From: Caulobacteraceae bacterium
GTDB taxonomy: Bacteria > Pseudomonadota > Alphaproteobacteria > Caulobacterales > Caulobacteraceae
Direction of reading: 5' to 3'
NCBI GenBank assembly: GCA_019746095.1
Contig: JAIESL010000002.1
Coordinates: 1 to 64,000 of the forward strand
DNA length: 64,000 nt
Shown one piece after another: positions 27,249 through 35,962 of the stretch (its first letter is position 1; each line of letters begins with the position of its first letter). The notes below the pieces were generated by a model. The model did no database searches, had not been told where the DNA came from, and worked only from the letters and a program-made list of their open reading frames with translations. Position numbers and translations under genes: made by a program.

Positions 27249-28904
27249 ATGACCGACGCTGCCAAGGAAGAGCACACTGTCGACCGCGACGACCGGCAGG
27301 TCATTCTCGCCTCATCGGTCGGGACGGTGATCGAGTGGTACGACTTCTATCTGTACGGCTCGCTGGCGGCGATCATCACCGTGCAGTTCTTCTCCGGCGT
27401 CAATGAAACCACCGGCTATATCTTCGCCCTGATGGCCTTTGCGGCGGGGTTTGCGGTGCGGCCGTTCGGGGCGGTGTTCTTCGGCCGGCTGGGTGATCTC
27501 TGGGGACGCAAGAACACCTTCCTGGTGACCATGCTGCTGATGGGGCTGTCGACCTTCGTGGTCGGCCTGCTGCCGTCCTATGCCGCCATCGGCGTCGCGG
27601 CGCCGATCATCCTGATCGCCATGCGCCTGTTGCAGGGCCTGGCCCTCGGCGGCGAGTACGGCGGGGCGGCCACCTATGTCGCCGAACACGCCCCGCCCGG
27701 AAAGCGCGGCCTCTACACCAGCTTCATCCAGATCACCGCGACGGCCGGCCTGATGCTCAGCCTTCTGGTCATCCTCGGTGTACGGACGGTTGTCGGCGAG
27801 GAGGCCTTCAAGGACTGGGGCTGGCGCATTCCCTTCCTCGTCTCGATCCTTCTGCTCGGCGTGTCGCTGTGGATCCGGCTCAAGCTCGCCGAGAGCCCGG
27901 CCTTTGCCCGCATGAAGGTCGAAGGCAGGGGATCGAAGACGCCGCTCAAGGACAGTTTCGGCAAATGGCCCAATCTGAAACTGGTGCTGCTGGCCCTCGT
28001 CGGCCTGACCGCAGGTCAGGCGGTGGTCTGGTACACGGGCCAGTTCTACGCCCTGTTCTTCCTCGAGAAGACGCTCAAGGTCGATGCCGCCCTGGCCAAC
28101 ATCCTGATCGCCATCTCGCTCCTGCTGGCCACGCCCTTCTTCGTCTTCTGGGGCTGGCTGTCGGACAAGGTGGGGCGCAAGCCGATCATCCTCGTCGGCT
28201 GTCTGCTGGCGGCCCTGACATATTTCCCCCTGTTCCACGCCCTGACCGGCGCCGCCAATCCGCAGCTGGCAGCCGCCACCGCCGCGGCCCCGGTCAGCGT
28301 CCACGCCGACCCCGCCGACTGCGCCTTCCAGTTCGATCCGGTGGGCAAGACGGTGTTCGACAGCTCCTGTGATCTGGCCAAGTCCTGGCTGGCCAAGGCG
28401 GGTGTCACCTATGCCAATGTCGCCGCCCCGGCCGGGTCGGTGGCCGAGGTCCGGATCGGCGAGGTGGTGGTGACCGGCTTTGACGGCAGCGCCCTGTCCC
28501 GGTCGGACTTCGCCGCCCGCAAGTCCGAATGGGAGGCCGGTCTCGGGGCCGCCCTGGCCACCGCCGGCTATCCGCCCAGGGCCGACAGCGCCCTGGTGAA
28601 CAAGCCGCTGGTGGTCGCCATCCTGTTCGTGCTGGTGATGTTTGTGACCATGGTCTACGGCCCGATCGCGGCGGCGCTGGTGGAGATGTTCCCGACCAGT
28701 ATCCGCTACACCTCCATGTCCCTGCCCTATCATATCGGCAACGGCTGGTTCGGTGGCTTCCTGCCCACGACGGCCTTCGCCATGGTCGCGGCCACGGGCA
28801 ATATCTACTACGGCCTCTGGTATCCGGTGGTGGTCGCCCTCGTCACCGTGGTGGTCGGCTTCCTGTTCATCCGTGACCGGAAGGATGTCGACATCCATGC
28901 CTGA
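27249..28904 (+). CDS. MFS transporter, metabolite:H+ symporter (MHS) type
   Basis: 551 residues. SSVGTVIEWYDFYLYGSLAA near residue 19 and GRLGDLWGRKNTF are the classic MHS markers, as in KgtP, ProP and ShiA; LALGGEYGGAATYVAEH is the second marker. A polar stretch of about 110 residues (about 335-450) interrupts the helices and contains two cysteines, probably a periplasmic loop. Similar inserts occur in relatives. The ligand is unknown; it could be another organic acid. GGGGAGGGACC gives a strong ribosome site. It has no operator copy, so it is probably outside the pectin regulon. Confidence 0.88.
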   Translation: MTDAAKEEHTVDRDDRQVILASSVGTVIEWYDFYLYGSLAAIITVQFFSGVNETTGYIFALMAFAAGFAVRPFGAVFFGRLGDLWGRKNTFLVTMLLMGLSTFVVGLLPSYAAIGVAAPIILIAMRLLQGLALGGEYGGAATYVAEHAPPGKRGLYTSFIQITATAGLMLSLLVILGVRTVVGEEAFKDWGWRIPFLVSILLLGVSLWIRLKLAESPAFARMKVEGRGSKTPLKDSFGKWPNLKLVLLALVGLTAGQAVVWYTGQFYALFFLEKTLKVDAALANILIAISLLLATPFFVFWGWLSDKVGRKPIILVGCLLAALTYFPLFHALTGAANPQLAAATAAAPVSVHADPADCAFQFDPVGKTVFDSSCDLAKSWLAKAGVTYANVAAPAGSVAEVRIGEVVVTGFDGSALSRSDFAARKSEWEAGLGAALATAGYPPRADSALVNKPLVVAILFVLVMFVTMVYGPIAAALVEMFPTSIRYTSMSLPYHIGNGWFGGFLPTTAFAMVAATGNIYYGLWYPVVVALVTVVVGFLFIRDRKDVDIHA

Positions 28905-29340
28905 GCTGTCGCCGACTGCGCAGCTGCTGCTTCGGCTGTTCCTGCATTTCGGCCTGGTTGTCGGCCTCTACATGGCCCTGACCTGGTTCCGGCTGGTGGC
29001 GGTCCGGCGCGGCGAAGCGACAAAGGCGGACTTCGCCCGCGCCGACGGTGATCCGCCGGTGTCGGCCCGCATCCAGCGCAATCTGGCCAATCAGTTCGAG
29101 GTGCCGGTGTTCGTCTGGATCGCCGCCCTGCTTCTGATCCACACGGGCCAGGTCTCCATCCCCGATGTGGCCGCCGCCTGGGTCTTTCTTGTGGGCCGCC
29201 TGATCCACACGGCGGTCCAGTGCGGCGGCGACAATGTCGCCTTGCGGGGACAGGTGTTCACGATCAATTTTCTGGGCCTTCTCTGGCTTATGGCCCACGC
29301 CTTCCTGGCCGTCCTCAGCGCGGGGCTATCGGTCGCCTAA
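28897..29340 (+). CDS. MAPEG-family membrane protein
   Basis: 147 residues; the ATG overlaps the transporter stop by eight bases. About four helices, with the conserved segment RIQRNLANQFEVPVFVW (the R-x-x-x-N-x-x-E-x-x-P-V motif of the MAPEG group) and a third helix with GRLIHTAVQCGGDNVALRG. MAPEG proteins are membrane glutathione or eicosanoid-type enzymes, but the bacterial ones are mostly uncharacterised. Translation is likely coupled to the transporter. Confidence 0.83.
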   Translation: MPELSPTAQLLLRLFLHFGLVVGLYMALTWFRLVAVRRGEATKADFARADGDPPVSARIQRNLANQFEVPVFVWIAALLLIHTGQVSIPDVAAAWVFLVGRLIHTAVQCGGDNVALRGQVFTINFLGLLWLMAHAFLAVLSAGLSVA

Positions 29341-29381
29341 GTCTTGAGCCGGGTCGGGATCACCGCCCCGGCAAAGGCGCG

Positions 29382-29501
29382 TCGGCAGCACCAGTAGGCA
29401 CCGGCTAGCGCCAGGAAGAGTGGGTAGTGCCGGGAAGCACCGGGTATAGCGCCGGGAAGATTGGGTAGCGCTGGGAAGCATCGGGCAGCGCCATCAAGCA
29501 G
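29382..29501. repeat. Six imperfect 20-21 bp tandem repeats
   Basis: Units follow the pattern GGGTAGCGCCGGGAAGCAC with period 20 or 21: starts at about 29382, 29401, 29421, 29441, 29462 and 29482. The first and last units are most degenerate. They lie just downstream of the MAPEG gene. Reading frames through them exist on the minus strand, but none looks like a gene. The stretch from 29502 to 29625 shows nothing further that can be named. Confidence 0.75.
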
Positions 29502-29625
29502 CGGTGGACCGCCGCAAGACTGGCTATGCCTGGTAAGCCCGCGAGCGCCACTCAGGAATTGCAGCGCACGGAACATCTGCAGCGTCAGCCGGGAGGCCCC
29601 GCGGCGCACAGGCCGACAGTTCAGT

Positions 29626-29919
29626 TCACAGCAGCGAAGTGGCGCTGCGGGTTTCTTCGCGCCTTGCGTCTGCGTCGGCCTGGGCTGCGTCCATCTTGCT
29701 GATAGCCGCCGCTGTTTTCGCATCATCGGCGGAACTGCGGCCGGGTCGCAGGGCGTAGGTCGCAAGCAATCCGATTACCAGAACCAGCAGCACGCCAATG
29801 GCGATCCAGGCAATCGAGGGGCTGAACTGTTTGGTTATAAAGCGGTCTTTCGCCAAAACTCTGGCTCCATATTCCCGGAACCTGACCGGCGAGGTTCTTA
29901 TAAGGGCATCACAGCGCAA
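29626..29919 (-). CDS. Small membrane protein of unknown function
   Basis: Up to 97 residues, starting with a TTG at 29919; another TTG at 29856 would give about 76 residues and puts the helix near the N-terminus. One clear membrane helix (WIAIGVLLVLVIGLLATYAL) is followed by a polar, alanine-rich tail with DDAKTAAAISKMDAAQADAD, likely helical. No family is recognised. The absence of an ATG start lowers confidence. Confidence 0.5.
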   Translation of the reverse strand: MRCDALIRTSPVRFREYGARVLAKDRFITKQFSPSIAWIAIGVLLVLVIGLLATYALRPGRSSADDAKTAAAISKMDAAQADADARREETRSATSLL

Positions 29920-30071
29920 GCGATACCGCCAAGGTAATGAGCCAACCCTGACGAGGTTCCCGACAGCCGCGGTCGCCCCAAACCCTCCACCCGGCCGAGG
30001 CGGGGATTTACGATTTCAAAGAACCCGTCTCGAGCAGATGGGGCGAGTGGCTTCGTTTCGCCAACCCCTCG

Positions 30072-30494
30072 CTAACGCTCTTTCAACATGCCGGCCAAAC
30101 GGGAAGCCGACTTGCGCTCATAGGTGTGTATCCGCCCAAGCTGCGCCAGCGCCCGATGCAGGTCGTCGACCGCGGTTTTGGCATCGGACGCCCCCGCCTC
30201 GAGGACCGACCTCATCAGCCTGGCTCGGTGCGCCCGCAACCGCGCGTGGGCGGCAAGCGCATAGACCAGATCCGCGCCGCCGTCGGGCACCGATGTCCGC
30301 CGGACATGGTCGAGCAGTTCGCGGTACTGGTCTGCGCAGGCTCGAACCATATAGTCCGGCACCGGAGTGTTCAGACCGTGTTTGATCGCATTGAGTTTGG
30401 CGATCGCCTTGCCGGCATCGGTTTTCGGCCCCGTACTGCGCTGGGCGTTGCGCCGGTTCGCCGCCGACTTGCGAGGCAGCGGCGGCAGTTTCAT
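30072..30494 (-). CDS. Hypothetical protein with STGPKT-DAGKA motif
   Basis: 140 residues. The N-terminal ANRRNAQRSTGPKTDAGKAIAKLNAIKHGL block is recognisable in many unstudied bacterial proteins, and the rest is alpha-helical and arginine-rich. The function is unknown. Its start overlaps the stop of the upstream gene by four bases (ATGA), so the two are translated together. Confidence 0.72.
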   Translation of the reverse strand: MKLPPLPRKSAANRRNAQRSTGPKTDAGKAIAKLNAIKHGLNTPVPDYMVRACADQYRELLDHVRRTSVPDGGADLVYALAAHARLRAHRARLMRSVLEAGASDAKTAVDDLHRALAQLGRIHTYERKSASRLAGMLKER

Positions 30495-31234
30495 CGTATT
30501 TGGCCCGAGACGGCGCGGTTGTCAGCGATGAGGTTGCGCCGACCGTAGAGCCGGGCCAGGACGGCGTCCCTCAGCCGGGACGTCGCATGGATGGAATACT
30601 CCAGGCTTGCCAGCACTTCAGTCTGTTCCGCCTGCACGAACTGCAGCTCGTCCTCCATCTTGAGGACCCCGAGCCTGTCCCCGATATACTGATGGCCTGC
30701 CGGGTCGCCCAGGACGCATTTTCGGGCCTGATGTTTGATCGAAGCGAGCTCGATACCTGCATCCGCGGAGTGCGCTGAATAGTCCGAGACGGGCCGCAAT
30801 GACCCTATCACGGCATTCATCATCACCACCCTTTGGGTGAGCCTCTCAACCAACGCGTTCTCCACGACGGTGCGGCGCGTGCGACGCATACGGTGCAGGT
30901 CCCATTCGAGATCAACGATCTCGTCAGCCCACATCCGCTCGATAGGGTCAGTCGGCCGAAGCTCTTGGTCAAAGGCCGCCTTCAGGCCATCGAAACTCGC
31001 TCGGGCCTCCCAGAACAGCAGATACTGACCCGGTCCCTCCCCGATCAATGACGCCATCGCCCCAGGATCTTGGGCCGCACCTTCGGACGGCGAGGCGGCA
31101 TCAGGGACTTGGGCTGCACCTTCGGACGGCGCGGCCGCCTGAGCGGCCTGCCCGCGCGAACGTGTACGGGCGCGCACGGGCGGCAAGGCCTGCGGCGGGG
31201 GGCTGGGAGGTGCCGAGGAATCAGTCGCCATCAC
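30491..31234 (-). CDS. Hypothetical protein, Pro/Ala-rich N-terminus and helical body
   Basis: 247 residues. The first ~65 residues are low complexity, with an internal duplication (PSEGAAQ repeated at about residues 36 and 52). The remaining part is helical and charged, with PIERMWADEIVDLEWDLHRMRR and RQLTQR-like repeats, typical of a cytoplasmic structural or regulatory protein. No family is recognised. It shares an ATGA overlap with the downstream partner. Confidence 0.65.
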   Translation of the reverse strand: MMATDSSAPPSPPPQALPPVRARTRSRGQAAQAAAPSEGAAQVPDAASPSEGAAQDPGAMASLIGEGPGQYLLFWEARASFDGLKAAFDQELRPTDPIERMWADEIVDLEWDLHRMRRTRRTVVENALVERLTQRVVMMNAVIGSLRPVSDYSAHSADAGIELASIKHQARKCVLGDPAGHQYIGDRLGVLKMEDELQFVQAEQTEVLASLEYSIHATSRLRDAVLARLYGRRNLIADNRAVSGQIR

Positions 31235-31407
31235 TGCAAGCTATACGGGCATTTCTTACTTCGAAAGCGGTGCCGCCGCGATTTGTCGCCCACAAGTTTA
31301 GGCTGCGATAAGTTTGCGATTTTCTGTTTGTTTTCAGTTGTTTATGGGTTGTTTTCGCGCCATCCGCTGCTAGTATGAAAACCCAACCGCAACCATGGAG
31401 GTGTGAC

Positions 31408-32055
31408 ATGCAAATCGGCGATCAAGTCTTGTTCAAGGGCTACAGCCGCAATCCCGCCGGCTATGAGCCTGTGCTGGAGCCAGGCGATGCCTGCATCGTT
31501 GAAATGGTCGACGGCGATGTCGGCCTCAGGATCCGAAAAATCCCCGCGCACCCTCGAAAACCCAACACGGAATGGGTCTTTGTCGAAGAGGTCATGCCCC
31601 TCGATCCAACGCCGCGGTGGTCCGACCCACGGCCGGATCCCCGCCAGGTTTTCAGGATGATGGCCAACGAAAACACCAAGGCGTTCGCCGACCTTCGGGA
31701 CCGCACCGCCTATATGTATGTGACAGGCGCGTACCCGACGAACATGCGGCCCTTCTTCACCGGCGCGCTCACTGTGCTCAGCGAACCCTGCAGGGCGTCA
31801 GGTCGTTTTGGCCCATTTCTGATCGACAGCTCGGCCATCCATACGCTCAACCTGCGCCGCCATCCGATGGTGGTCGAGGCCCGACGACTGCTGTCGGAAG
31901 GTTGGCGGCTGGTGGTATCGTTCGGCGCCAACCATCGCCGGCCTTACGGCAACCTGTATTTCGCGTGCGGCAAACAGAGGCTCACCGTCAACGCCGAAGG
32001 CTGGGCCAAACCGGGCTGGCCGCTGGACTGGGAACGGCGCTCAACGCGGCGGTAG
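31408..32055 (+). CDS. Hypothetical protein, divergent from the previous pair
   Basis: 215 residues from ATG 31408, chosen because GGAGGTGTG precedes it; the frame is open to 31375. The N-terminal 60 residues (MQIGDQVLFKGYSRNPAGYEP, GDACIVEMVDGDVGLRI) look like a small beta-barrel domain. The C-terminus is mixed alpha-beta with SSAIHTLNLRRHP. No family is recognised. The 174-base gap to the opposite gene is AT-richer than its neighbours and should hold both promoters. Confidence 0.65.
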   Translation: MQIGDQVLFKGYSRNPAGYEPVLEPGDACIVEMVDGDVGLRIRKIPAHPRKPNTEWVFVEEVMPLDPTPRWSDPRPDPRQVFRMMANENTKAFADLRDRTAYMYVTGAYPTNMRPFFTGALTVLSEPCRASGRFGPFLIDSSAIHTLNLRRHPMVVEARRLLSEGWRLVVSFGANHRRPYGNLYFACGKQRLTVNAEGWAKPGWPLDWERRSTRR

Positions 32056-32056
32056 C

Positions 32057-32131
32057 GCGCACTGGAAAGAGGCGCGCTGAAATGGGGTGTGCGGGAAGGG
32101 GGAAGGAAGCGCACTGGAATGAGGCGCGCTG
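32057..32131. repeat. Two 23-bp direct repeats
   Basis: GCGCACTGGAAAGAGGCGCG with three further bases at 32057-32079 recurs with one mismatch (AAT for AAA) at 32109-32131, a period of 52 bases. They follow the hypothetical gene directly. No protein reads through both. Confidence 0.7.
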
Positions 32132-32158
32132 GCCGGTGCCTGCTCCAACCTCTGATCC

Positions 32159-32190
32159 TGTCTCGCCTGGCCCGCAAGTCAGGCGAGACA
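32159..32190. repeat. 11-bp inverted repeat, terminator-like
   Basis: TGTCTCGCCTG (32159-32169) is complementary to CAGGCGAGACA (32180-32190) with a 10-base loop. No T-run follows on either side, so it may be a weak terminator of the hypothetical gene or a protein-binding site upstream of acs. Confidence 0.55.
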
Positions 32191-32207
32191 CTGCCATCCG
32201 TCGGCCC

Positions 32208-32223
32208 TTGCAACGGGTTGCAA
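32208..32223. promoter_or_regulatory. Palindrome TTGCAAC-GG-GTTGCAA upstream of acs
   Basis: A perfect 7-bp inverted repeat with a two-base spacer lies 101 bases before the acs start. TTGCAA half-sites are typical of the RamB/ScfR-type regulators that control acetate and short-chain acyl-CoA genes in other bacteria; the link here is inference from position. It could also be part of the leader transcript. Confidence 0.45.
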
Positions 32224-32323
32224 AGGCATCTGCCTAAGTCGGGCAGGCCGGGTGTCAGAAAGACTGGCTTACGATAGGTTTCGGTCTCAAGAGCTTGGTT
32301 TGGCTTTGAGCAAGGACTTCGCT

Positions 32324-34273
32324 GTGACCGATCCGGAACTCTATCCCGTCCCGTCCGAATGGGCCCAGCGCGCCCGGATGAACCGCGCCGCCTATGACGG
32401 GGCCCGCACGGCGGCGCGCGAGACCCCCGACGCCTTCTGGGCCGAGCAGGCGCGGCGGCTGGACTGGATGACGACGCCGACCCGGATCAAGGACGTGTCC
32501 TTCGACAAGGCCGACTTCCGCATCCGCTGGTTCGAGGACGGGGTGCTCAACGTCGCCTGGAACTGTCTGGACCGGCATCTGGCCGAGCGCGGCGACCAGA
32601 CGGCCATCATCTGGGAGGGTGACGAACCGACCGTATCCGGCGGCCTGACCTACCGCGAACTGCACGCCGAAGTCTGCCGCATGGCCAATGTGCTCAAGGG
32701 CCTGGGCGTGGTGAAGGGCGACCGCGTCACCCTGTACCTGCCGATGATCCCCGCCGCCGCGGTCGCCATGCTGGCCTGCGCCCGCATCGGCGCCGTCCAT
32801 TCCGTGGTCTTCGGCGGCTTCTCGCCCGACAGCCTGGCGGGCCGGATCGAGGATTGCGGCTCGAAGATCATCATCACGGCCGACGAGGGCCTGCGCGGCG
32901 GCAAGCGGGTGCCGCTAAAGGCCAATGTCGATGCCGCCCTCGAACGCCCCGGTGCGGCCATTGTCGAAACAGTCCTGGTCATCACCCACACCCGGGCCGA
33001 CATCCCGATGATCGCGGGCCGTGACGTCCGCTACAGCGAGGCCCGGGCCGGCGTCAGCGCCGACTGCCCGTGCGAGCCGATGAGCGCCGAGGACCCGCTG
33101 TTCATCCTCTACACCTCAGGCTCGACGGGCAAACCCAAGGGGGTGATGCACACCACGGGCGGCTATCTGTTCTGGGCCGCCTGGACCCATGAGCTGGTGT
33201 TCGACTACCGGCCCGGCGAGGTGTTCTGGTGCACCGCCGATGTCGGCTGGGTCACCGGCCACAGCTATTGCGTCTACGGCCCCCTGGCCAATGGCGCGAC
33301 CACCCTGATGTTCGAGGGCGTGCCCAACTATCCGGACTTCAGCCGCTTCTGGCAGGTGGTCGACAAACACCGGGTCGAGATCTTCTACACCGCCCCGACC
33401 GCCCTGCGGGCCCTGATGCGTGAGGGCGACGGGCCGGTGAAGGCGACATCGCGCGCCAGCCTGCGCCTGCTCGGCAGCGTCGGCGAGCCGATCAATCCCG
33501 AGGCCTGGCGCTGGTATCACGAGGTCGTCGGCGACGGCCGCTGCCCCATCGTCGACACCTGGTGGCAGACCGAGACGGGCGGCATCCTGGTCTCCCCCCT
33601 GCCCGGCGCCACAGACCTCAAGCCTGGGTCGGCAACCCGGCCCCTGCCCGGCGTGGAGCTGCAACTGGTCGATGCCGAGGGCGCAGTGCTGGAAGGCGCG
33701 GCCAGCGGCAACCTGTGCATCACCGACAGCTGGCCCGGCCAGATGCGCACCGTCTGGGGCGATCACCAGCGCTTCTTCGACACCTATTTCAGCGCCTATC
33801 CGGGCAAGTATTTCACCGGCGACGGCTGCCGGCGAGACGAGGACGGCTACTACTGGATCACCGGACGGGTCGATGACGTCATCAACGTCTCGGGGCACCG
33901 GATGGGCACGGCCGAGGTCGAGAGCGCCCTGGTCCTGCACGGTGCCGTCGCCGAGGCCGCGGTGGTCGGCTATCCCCACGACATCAAGGGTCAGGGCATC
34001 TATGCCTATGTCACCCTCAATGCCGGGGTCGAGGCCCACGACGATCTCAAACGCGCCCTGGTCGCCCATGTCCGCAAGGAGATCGGTCCGATCGCGGCTC
34101 CGGACGTGATCCACTGGGCACCGGGTCTGCCGAAGACGCGGTCGGGGAAAATCATGCGGCGGATCCTGCGCAAGATCGCCGAGGGGGACGTGGAGGCATT
34201 GGGGGATACGTCGACGCTAGCGGATCCGGGGGTGGTGGAAGAATTAGTTCTGGGTGTTAGCAATATCAGATAG
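32324..34273 (+). CDS. acs: Acetyl-CoA synthetase
   Basis: About 649 residues from the GTG at 32324, which has AAGGAC upstream and fits the family N-terminus ([13 protein letters not shown]); a GTG at 32252 would add 24 residues. AMP-forming ligase motifs are [15 protein letters not shown], the conserved [37 protein letters not shown] and, at the end, [16 protein letters not shown] with the lysine that is acetyl-regulated in the family. It activates acetate to acetyl-CoA. The length is typical (about 650). Confidence 0.95.
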   Translation: MTDPELYPVPSEWAQRARMNRAAYDGARTAARETPDAFWAEQARRLDWMTTPTRIKDVSFDKADFRIRWFEDGVLNVAWNCLDRHLAERGDQTAIIWEGDEPTVSGGLTYRELHAEVCRMANVLKGLGVVKGDRVTLYLPMIPAAAVAMLACARIGAVHSVVFGGFSPDSLAGRIEDCGSKIIITADEGLRGGKRVPLKANVDAALERPGAAIVETVLVITHTRADIPMIAGRDVRYSEARAGVSADCPCEPMSAEDPLFILYTSGSTGKPKGVMHTTGGYLFWAAWTHELVFDYRPGEVFWCTADVGWVTGHSYCVYGPLANGATTLMFEGVPNYPDFSRFWQVVDKHRVEIFYTAPTALRALMREGDGPVKATSRASLRLLGSVGEPINPEAWRWYHEVVGDGRCPIVDTWWQTETGGILVSPLPGATDLKPGSATRPLPGVELQLVDAEGAVLEGAASGNLCITDSWPGQMRTVWGDHQRFFDTYFSAYPGKYFTGDGCRRDEDGYYWITGRVDDVINVSGHRMGTAEVESALVLHGAVAEAAVVGYPHDIKGQGIYAYVTLNAGVEAHDDLKRALVAHVRKEIGPIAAPDVIHWAPGLPKTRSGKIMRRILRKIAEGDVEALGDTSTLADPGVVEELVLGVSNIR

Positions 34274-34299
34274 TTGCCTTCGCAGCGTAAGGTGGGCCC

Positions 34300-34440
34300 G
34301 GACCTCCCTCCCATCTGGTTCCGCAGTCATGTTGGGAGTCCGCAGGCGTAATAGCTGATCCTGGCCCGCCGGCAGATGCCCGCCACCAGCACGCCGTCCG
34401 CGCCCTGCTTCACAATGAACACCTGCTTGGCACCCGACCA
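34300..34440 (-). pseudogene. IS3-family transposase remnant (OrfA piece joined to OrfB end)
   Basis: On the minus strand, a frame ending at 34327 reads WSGAKQVFIVKQGADGVLVA then GICRRARIS, like the N-terminal helix-turn-helix of an IS3 OrfA, and continues straight into YYACGLPT and stop, which matches the C-terminal YEACGLPL of the OrfB at 57736. The following bases (ATGACTGCGGAACCAGATGG, then GGGAGGTCC) match the right end of the intact IS at 57721-57762. Most of the element has been lost by internal deletion. It lies directly after acs, at the edge of the polysaccharide cluster. Confidence 0.6.
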
Positions 34441-34651
34441 TCGGCGAGGCGAAGCCAAAAAATGACACCCTTATCGATTTCCGCTCCTTTCCAACCAATG
34501 ATATCCCAGTGTAGAGCAGCAATGACCCTTGACCCGGCCTCCCGAGACCAGGTCGCCCGAGCCAAGCCCAACCCGCCCCCCCCTGATAAGGGGTTTACAT
34601 ATATGTATTAAACGCCATTTTACTTATAGATAAAATCTGATTTAATTAATC
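34441..34651. other. AT-rich intergenic stretch ahead of the polysaccharide cluster
   Basis: No gene is seen. After the IS remnant the sequence changes from GC-rich to strongly AT-rich at about 34585, continuing into the next gene. TTTACA (34592-34597) and TATAGATAAAAT (34626-34637) could be promoter parts, but their spacing is too wide to assign. The promoter of the cluster probably lies here. Confidence 0.4.
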
Positions 34652-35881
34652 ATGATAAAAATACAATCATCAACCCTCATAATGTTTTATCCATTATTAT
34701 TTGTCTTCGTTTGGCTTAATGGAAACATTTTGTTTTTTGGCACGCTAAACATCTGGAACGAAAGCCTGGAAATAATTATACACTGGTCATTAGTTTCAAT
34801 TATTTCCTCTACAGTTCTTTTAAGCGCGTTAAGATCCAAAGGGCCCATCCAAGAATCAATATCTCATATATTTTTTCTAGCCGCGGTTCTTTTTGGTACT
34901 TATGCGGTAGCAATACTTACGGGTAGGTACTTTTTTTCCAGAACTATAATGCTGACCGCTATACCAGCAACATTAATAATTTCATTGATTTTGATCTGGT
35001 GCCGCCACATTGTATTGGGCGTTAAAGTTGCCATAGTTGAACCGCTAGTATTTGAAGTACCTAGCTCTCTCTCTAAAAAGACGATATTGACGTCTCCGCT
35101 TTCTGATTTCGGCGATATCGATATTCTACTGATTGATCTTCATGCTCCGGTTAGTGCTGATTGGGCGCGCGCGCTCTCACGCGCACTTCAAGGCGGATGC
35201 CGAGTGCGACATATAGTTGATTATATGGACGACATGGCTGGAACTGTTGCGGTGGAGAGTTTCGAACTCGAACACATGCCCTCCGCGTCTTTAAGTTCAT
35301 ACGCTTTGTTGAAACGGCTATCGGACATCATCGGTTCAGTAGCCCTCCTGCCGATAGCAATCCCTCTCATAATGATCGCGGCGGTAGGCGTGTTCTTGAC
35401 AAGCGGCGGGCCGGCCTTTTTCGTTCAAGATCGGGCCGGGCTTGGTGGCAAGTCATTTAGAATGTGGAAGATTCGGACGATGCGCCCGCTTCCGCCCGGG
35501 GTTCCGATGCATGAAGCTGTCCCCGGTGATGTCCGGGTGACCAAGATCGGTCGCATCCTTAGACGGACACGAGTGGACGAGCTCCCGCAACTCTGGAACG
35601 TGCTTAAGGGTGATATGAGTCTGATCGGTCCTCGGCCTGAGGCGATTCAATTTCACAATTCTTACACAGACACTCAGCCCAAGTTTGCCTATCGGTGTTT
35701 GGTCCGCCCCGGAATAAGTGGGTGGGCCCAGGTCAACGCTCCGCCATCGTCGGGGTTTGATGAAGCATTCGTGAAGTTAAGATATGATTTATACTACGTG
35801 AAGAGACATTCAGCCTCACTCGATGTTCAGATAGTGTTTCGCACTCTATGGACCATACTGCACGGATCCGGCGTCCGCTGA
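34652..35881 (+). CDS. Polyprenyl-phosphate sugar phosphotransferase (initiating glycosyltransferase)
   Basis: 409 residues. The N-terminal half has about four membrane helices (to residue 115), and the C-terminal half is the bacterial sugar transferase domain: [21 protein letters not shown] (membrane helix), [55 protein letters not shown], and [10 protein letters not shown]. It places the first sugar-1-phosphate on undecaprenyl phosphate. The N-terminal coding half is markedly AT-rich, and the C-terminal half is normal. It opens the polysaccharide cluster. Confidence 0.9.
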   Translation: MIKIQSSTLIMFYPLLFVFVWLNGNILFFGTLNIWNESLEIIIHWSLVSIISSTVLLSALRSKGPIQESISHIFFLAAVLFGTYAVAILTGRYFFSRTIMLTAIPATLIISLILIWCRHIVLGVKVAIVEPLVFEVPSSLSKKTILTSPLSDFGDIDILLIDLHAPVSADWARALSRALQGGCRVRHIVDYMDDMAGTVAVESFELEHMPSASLSSYALLKRLSDIIGSVALLPIAIPLIMIAAVGVFLTSGGPAFFVQDRAGLGGKSFRMWKIRTMRPLPPGVPMHEAVPGDVRVTKIGRILRRTRVDELPQLWNVLKGDMSLIGPRPEAIQFHNSYTDTQPKFAYRCLVRPGISGWAQVNAPPSSGFDEAFVKLRYDLYYVKRHSASLDVQIVFRTLWTILHGSGVR

Positions 35882-35962
35882 CGCCGGCGCGCGGGGCGTC
35901 AAACGCCGCTTCGCGACTTGGCCGCTTGACGCCCTCAGCCATGTAACCACACTGGAGAAACT

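Noticed and set aside
29337-29765. Minus-strand 142-codon frame across the tandem repeats
   Set aside because: Its sequence is only the translated repeat and antisense of other frames, with no ribosome site.
34244-34522. 92-codon minus-strand frame after acs
   Set aside because: It is a frame-shifted reading of the IS3 remnant; the transposase-like sequence is in the neighbouring frame.
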